Shown one piece after another: positions 4,139 to 6,523 of a stretch of 6,523 nucleotides of DNA (the stretch's first letter is position 1; each line of letters opens with the position of its first letter). The notes below the pieces were generated by a model. That model did no database searches, had not been told where the DNA came from, and saw only the letters and a program-made list of their open reading frames with translations. This DNA is from Elusimicrobiales bacterium (GTDB lineage: Bacteria; Elusimicrobiota; Elusimicrobia; Elusimicrobiales; Elusimicrobiaceae): positions 712-7,234 of the forward strand of contig JAUNWB010000065.1 in assembly GCA_030540535.1 (NCBI GenBank), in the 5' to 3' direction. The position numbers were made by a program, and so were the translations under genes.

Positions 4139-4924
4139 ATGAGAACAAGCGCAATCCTCAACCTTAAGGGCGGCGTAGCAAAGACGTCCACTGCTGTCAA
4201 CGTCGCCGCGATCCTTGCCAGCGACTACAAGCAGCGGGTACTGCTGGTGGACGCCGACAGCCAGTGCAACACCACGGAGTTTTTTGGCGGCGATCCTGAG
4301 ATCGGCTCTCTGGCCGATGTCCTCCGGTGGCAGGGCGACAATATCGCTCAGTATGCAAGAGACCGCATCCAAACAACAAAGCTCGCCAATCTGGACCTGC
4401 TGGCCGGTGATGACAGTCTGATGGACCTTGATCTAACCAAGGTCGAGACCCAGAGCGTACAGGCTACGTGTCTGCGGGACATGATCCATCTGCTGGAGCA
4501 GCAGGACCGCTATGACTTCTGTCTGGTGGATTGCCCGCCGGCGTTCAACGCGGCTTCGGCTGCCGCTCTGACCGCGGCCGATGACGTCATCATCCCCATC
4601 AAACTGGACGCATTCAGCTTGCGCGGCATGACCAATCTCCTGCGGCAGATATACAACATGCAGCAGATCAATCCCAAGCTGCGGGTAGCCGGGTGCATGC
4701 CCACCATGTGGTACAAGAGCCCCAAGCTGCAGGAGGCCGAGGCAACGCTCCGGGCCAGCAGCCTGCCGGTCTATCAGACGCGCATCCGCCGCACCGATAA
4801 GGTGGATGACATGACCTTTGAACAGGAGCCGCTGCGGACGTACAGCCCCCGGAGCGCCGCGGCCGTGGACTATCGGCGGTTTGTCAGGGAGTATCTGGCG
4901 CAGGGAGGTGTGAGCAATGGCTAA
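4139..4924 (+). CDS. parA: ParA-family partition ATPase (261 aa)
   Basis: This is a ParA/Soj-type ATPase that forms ATP-dependent dimers on the nucleoid and moves ParB-bound DNA apart. The deviant Walker A KGGVAKTS (10-17) has both the signature lysine K10 and the P-loop lysine K15; the A' motif VDADSQCN is at 37-44 with the catalytic aspartate at 40; Walker B is LVDCPPA (129-135). The DNA-binding C-terminal half includes RTDKVDDMTFEQEPLRTYSP (218-237), the usual switch-like region of the family. The length and lack of an N-terminal HTH fit the Soj/type Ib-like form, which does not autorepress by itself. The start is ATG 4139 with GGAGG (4126-4130), 8 nt away. The stop overlaps the parB-like start by 8 nt, a strong sign that the two are co-translated as a partition cassette. 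Confidence 0.95.
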   Translation: MRTSAILNLKGGVAKTSTAVNVAAILASDYKQRVLLVDADSQCNTTEFFGGDPEIGSLADVLRWQGDNIAQYARDRIQTTKLANLDLLAGDDSLMDLDLTKVETQSVQATCLRDMIHLLEQQDRYDFCLVDCPPAFNAASAAALTAADDVIIPIKLDAFSLRGMTNLLRQIYNMQQINPKLRVAGCMPTMWYKSPKLQEAEATLRASSLPVYQTRIRRTDKVDDMTFEQEPLRTYSPRSAAAVDYRRFVREYLAQGGVSNG

Positions 4925-6523
4925 GGGCGGATTTGATCTTGCCGCCGCTCTTGGAGCGGTGCCCATTCCGGGCACAAATGCTCCGACCGAGGGCCGGGAA
5001 CAAATCGAGTACATCGACATTGATCTGCTGGATGCTGACGCCAATAACTTTTATCAGCTCTCCGACCTGGATGAGCTGGCGGCCAACATCGAGTTTGTCG
5101 GTCTCCAGCAGCCTCTCCGGGTCCGGCCCAATCCGGACAAGCCTGGGTATTACATCGTAGTCTCCGGCCACCGGCGTCGGGCAGCGCTCCAGCAGCTGGT
5201 AGCCGGCGGCCGGGAGGACCTCCGGGCGGTGCCCTGCATCCGGGAGCAGGCCGCTGGTTCCGCGGCGCTGCAGGAGCTGCGGCTGATCTACGCCAACAGC
5301 GATACCAGGCGTATGTCATCTGCGGAGATCTCCCAGCAGGCGGAGCGGGTAGAGATGCTCCTGTACCAGCTCAAGGAGGAGGGCGTCGAGTTCCCCGGCC
5401 GGATGCGGGACCATGTGGCTGCGGCGTGTAAGATCACCAAGAGTCGGCTGTCCCGTCTTAAGGTGATCCGGGAGAAGTTGATCCCGGAGTTTACCAAGTA
5501 CTATAAGGCCGGCGACCTCAAGGAGACTCCCGCCTACGCATTGGCGCAGCAGCCTGCCGAAATCCAGAAGTTAGTCTGCAAATACACGTCGGCAAAAGAC
5601 AGGAAGAGTCTATCAGAGTGGAAGGTCAATGACACGGTCGGCAAAATCACGCCGGTGGTCGGTCGAAAATGCAAAATGCAGTCGGGCGCTGCCTGCACCC
5701 ATAAAACTGTTGTCCTGGATAAGCTCTTTGATGGTATCTACGGATATAAGCCCTGCGACCGTGTCTGCTGCGACAAGTGCGACAACCTGGCCTCCTGCAA
5801 GACTGCCTGCCCGCTGCTGTCCGAAAAGGTCAAGCGGCTCCGGGCGGACCGGCGAGCCCAGAACGCCCAGGAGAAAGCTGCAAAGGCCGCTAAGGATCAG
5901 CCCAGAATCGACGAGATCTCCGAGTTCTGGCGCCGGGAGGCATCGGCTCGGGCCGCATCCGGCAAGTCTGTCAAGGAGCTGTTTGCGGCAACGGAAAGCT
6001 ATTACAGCCAGGCCAACGAGCAGAGCTGGGTGGAAAAAGAGACTCTCCAGAAAATCCGGACAGACACGATCCTCCCATTTGGGACGTATGGGTTCTATCT
6101 CGGCGAGGCCCACAGACTTATCGCTACAGCCAAGTGTCTGGGCGTTACGACGGACTATCTGCTGGGCCTGTCCGATGAGCCTTATGGCGCTGTAGCTCCT
6201 GAGACGGGCGCAGATGTCCAGGAGTCTGGGCGAATGGAGCTGATCCGCTGGGAGAATCGCGGGAAGACGCCGCCCATCGGGGCGCTGATCCTGACCTATG
6301 ACCTCACCAACACTGGGCCGGTGCTGCGGCCGGCAGTCTGGGACGGCAGTCACTTCCACGCGCCCGGCAATCCGGGCAAGGAGCTGACCGGCCTGAAGTA
6401 CACACAATGGCTACGCATCCCCATGGCCCACAGCGGCGAGACATACCAGATGGACAACAGCCCCGCATATCCTGAGCCATGTGTCGCCTGCAAGTCTGCG
6501 CATCCCGGTTGTGATAAGTGCTG
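4917..6523 (+). CDS. parB: ParB-like partition protein with long zinc-cluster extension (partial at 3' end)
   Basis: An open frame runs from ATG 4917 (GGAGG at 4904-4908, 8-nt spacing) to the edge of the window: at least 535 residues, against about 250-300 for a typical ParB. Residues 30-135 are the ParB N-terminal domain (IEYIDIDLLDADANNFY, then VGLQQPLRVRPN, then the nucleotide-binding VSGHRRRAAL at 82-91, and ANSDTRRMSSAEI at 126-138). Residues about 162-185 form a helix-turn-helix (HVAAACKITKSRLSRLKVI) for site binding. Beyond it, residues 252-298 hold eight cysteines (252, 260, 280, 284, 285, 288, 294, 298), likely binding zinc. A charged helix (300-330) follows, then about 390-421 with LGVTTDYLLGLSDEPY, like the end of XRE domains; then a Trp-containing domain (439-502, with GALILTYDL and YTQWLRIP) resembling DUF551; and another cysteine motif CVACKSAHPGCDKC at the edge. 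The E in GERR is H here. The first two domains are secure; the extension is not recognised as a unit. Confidence 0.88.
   Translation, partial: MAKGGFDLAAALGAVPIPGTNAPTEGREQIEYIDIDLLDADANNFYQLSDLDELAANIEFVGLQQPLRVRPNPDKPGYYIVVSGHRRRAALQQLVAGGREDLRAVPCIREQAAGSAALQELRLIYANSDTRRMSSAEISQQAERVEMLLYQLKEEGVEFPGRMRDHVAAACKITKSRLSRLKVIREKLIPEFTKYYKAGDLKETPAYALAQQPAEIQKLVCKYTSAKDRKSLSEWKVNDTVGKITPVVGRKCKMQSGAACTHKTVVLDKLFDGIYGYKPCDRVCCDKCDNLASCKTACPLLSEKVKRLRADRRAQNAQEKAAKAAKDQPRIDEISEFWRREASARAASGKSVKELFAATESYYSQANEQSWVEKETLQKIRTDTILPFGTYGFYLGEAHRLIATAKCLGVTTDYLLGLSDEPYGAVAPETGADVQESGRMELIRWENRGKTPPIGALILTYDLTNTGPVLRPAVWDGSHFHAPGNPGKELTGLKYTQWLRIPMAHSGETYQMDNSPAYPEPCVACKSAHPGCDKC

Noticed and set aside
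5613..6407. Minus-strand open frame of 264 codons and plus-strand frame 5629-6195
   Set aside because: Both overlap the continuous ParB-like frame that runs 4917-6523. They have low-complexity, non-protein-like composition and no ribosome-binding site.
1..6523. CRISPR array, tRNA, rRNA or insertion sequence
   Set aside because: No regularly spaced repeats, no cloverleaf-like or rRNA-like sequence, and no transposase gene or terminal inverted repeats could be seen on either strand.

Overview
The window looks like part of a mobile replicon (prophage, phage-plasmid or integrative element) from a moderately GC-rich gut-type Clostridia/Firmicutes host. The evidence is strong GGAGG ribosome-binding sites before nearly every gene, GC content that looks mid-50s % by eye, a SigA-type promoter, and a tightly packed one-direction gene string built from phage-like families (XRE regulators, winged-helix initiator, DnaB-type helicase, ParA, ParB). 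No structural, integrase or conjugation gene is present, so the element type cannot be fixed from this stretch.

Layout. Bases 1-208 hold a near-consensus promoter (TTGACA, 17 bp, TATAAC) overlapped by an inverted-repeat operator, then a leader carrying two copies of a 23-bp imperfect direct repeat. Bases 209-1232 form the control block: a 75-aa XRE regulator, a 66-aa unknown protein and a 151-aa XRE regulator. Bases 1229-1714 hold three overlapping small genes: an 88-aa unknown, a 53-aa Cys/His-rich protein and a 29-aa single-helix membrane peptide. Bases 1735-3831 are the replication block: a winged-helix initiator-like protein, an overlapping second initiator-like/replisome-organiser protein in another frame, and a replicative helicase. 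Bases 3844-4135 hold two small overlapping genes. Bases 4139-6523 are a partition block: parA, then a parB-like gene that runs off the right edge and carries a long unusual C-terminal extension.

How the parts may work together (inference): the left promoter is probably controlled by an XRE repressor, and drives one long operon in which most genes overlap or sit within about 15-80 bases of each other, with no recognisable intrinsic terminator. The initiator proteins would bind an origin and load the helicase. The best origin candidate lies inside the overlap of the two initiator ORFs (about 2080-2156), in the manner of the lambda O gene. ParA and ParB would then segregate the copies, which fits an extrachromosomally maintained element.

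Most interesting points: the initiator split into two frames exactly at the palindrome/AT-rich/GC-hairpin cluster; the ParB-like protein with an eight-cysteine cluster, an XRE-tail-like segment, a Trp-containing domain and a second cysteine motif; two consecutive small genes whose ribosome-binding sites are mirrored by CCTCC; and the duplicated leader motif.
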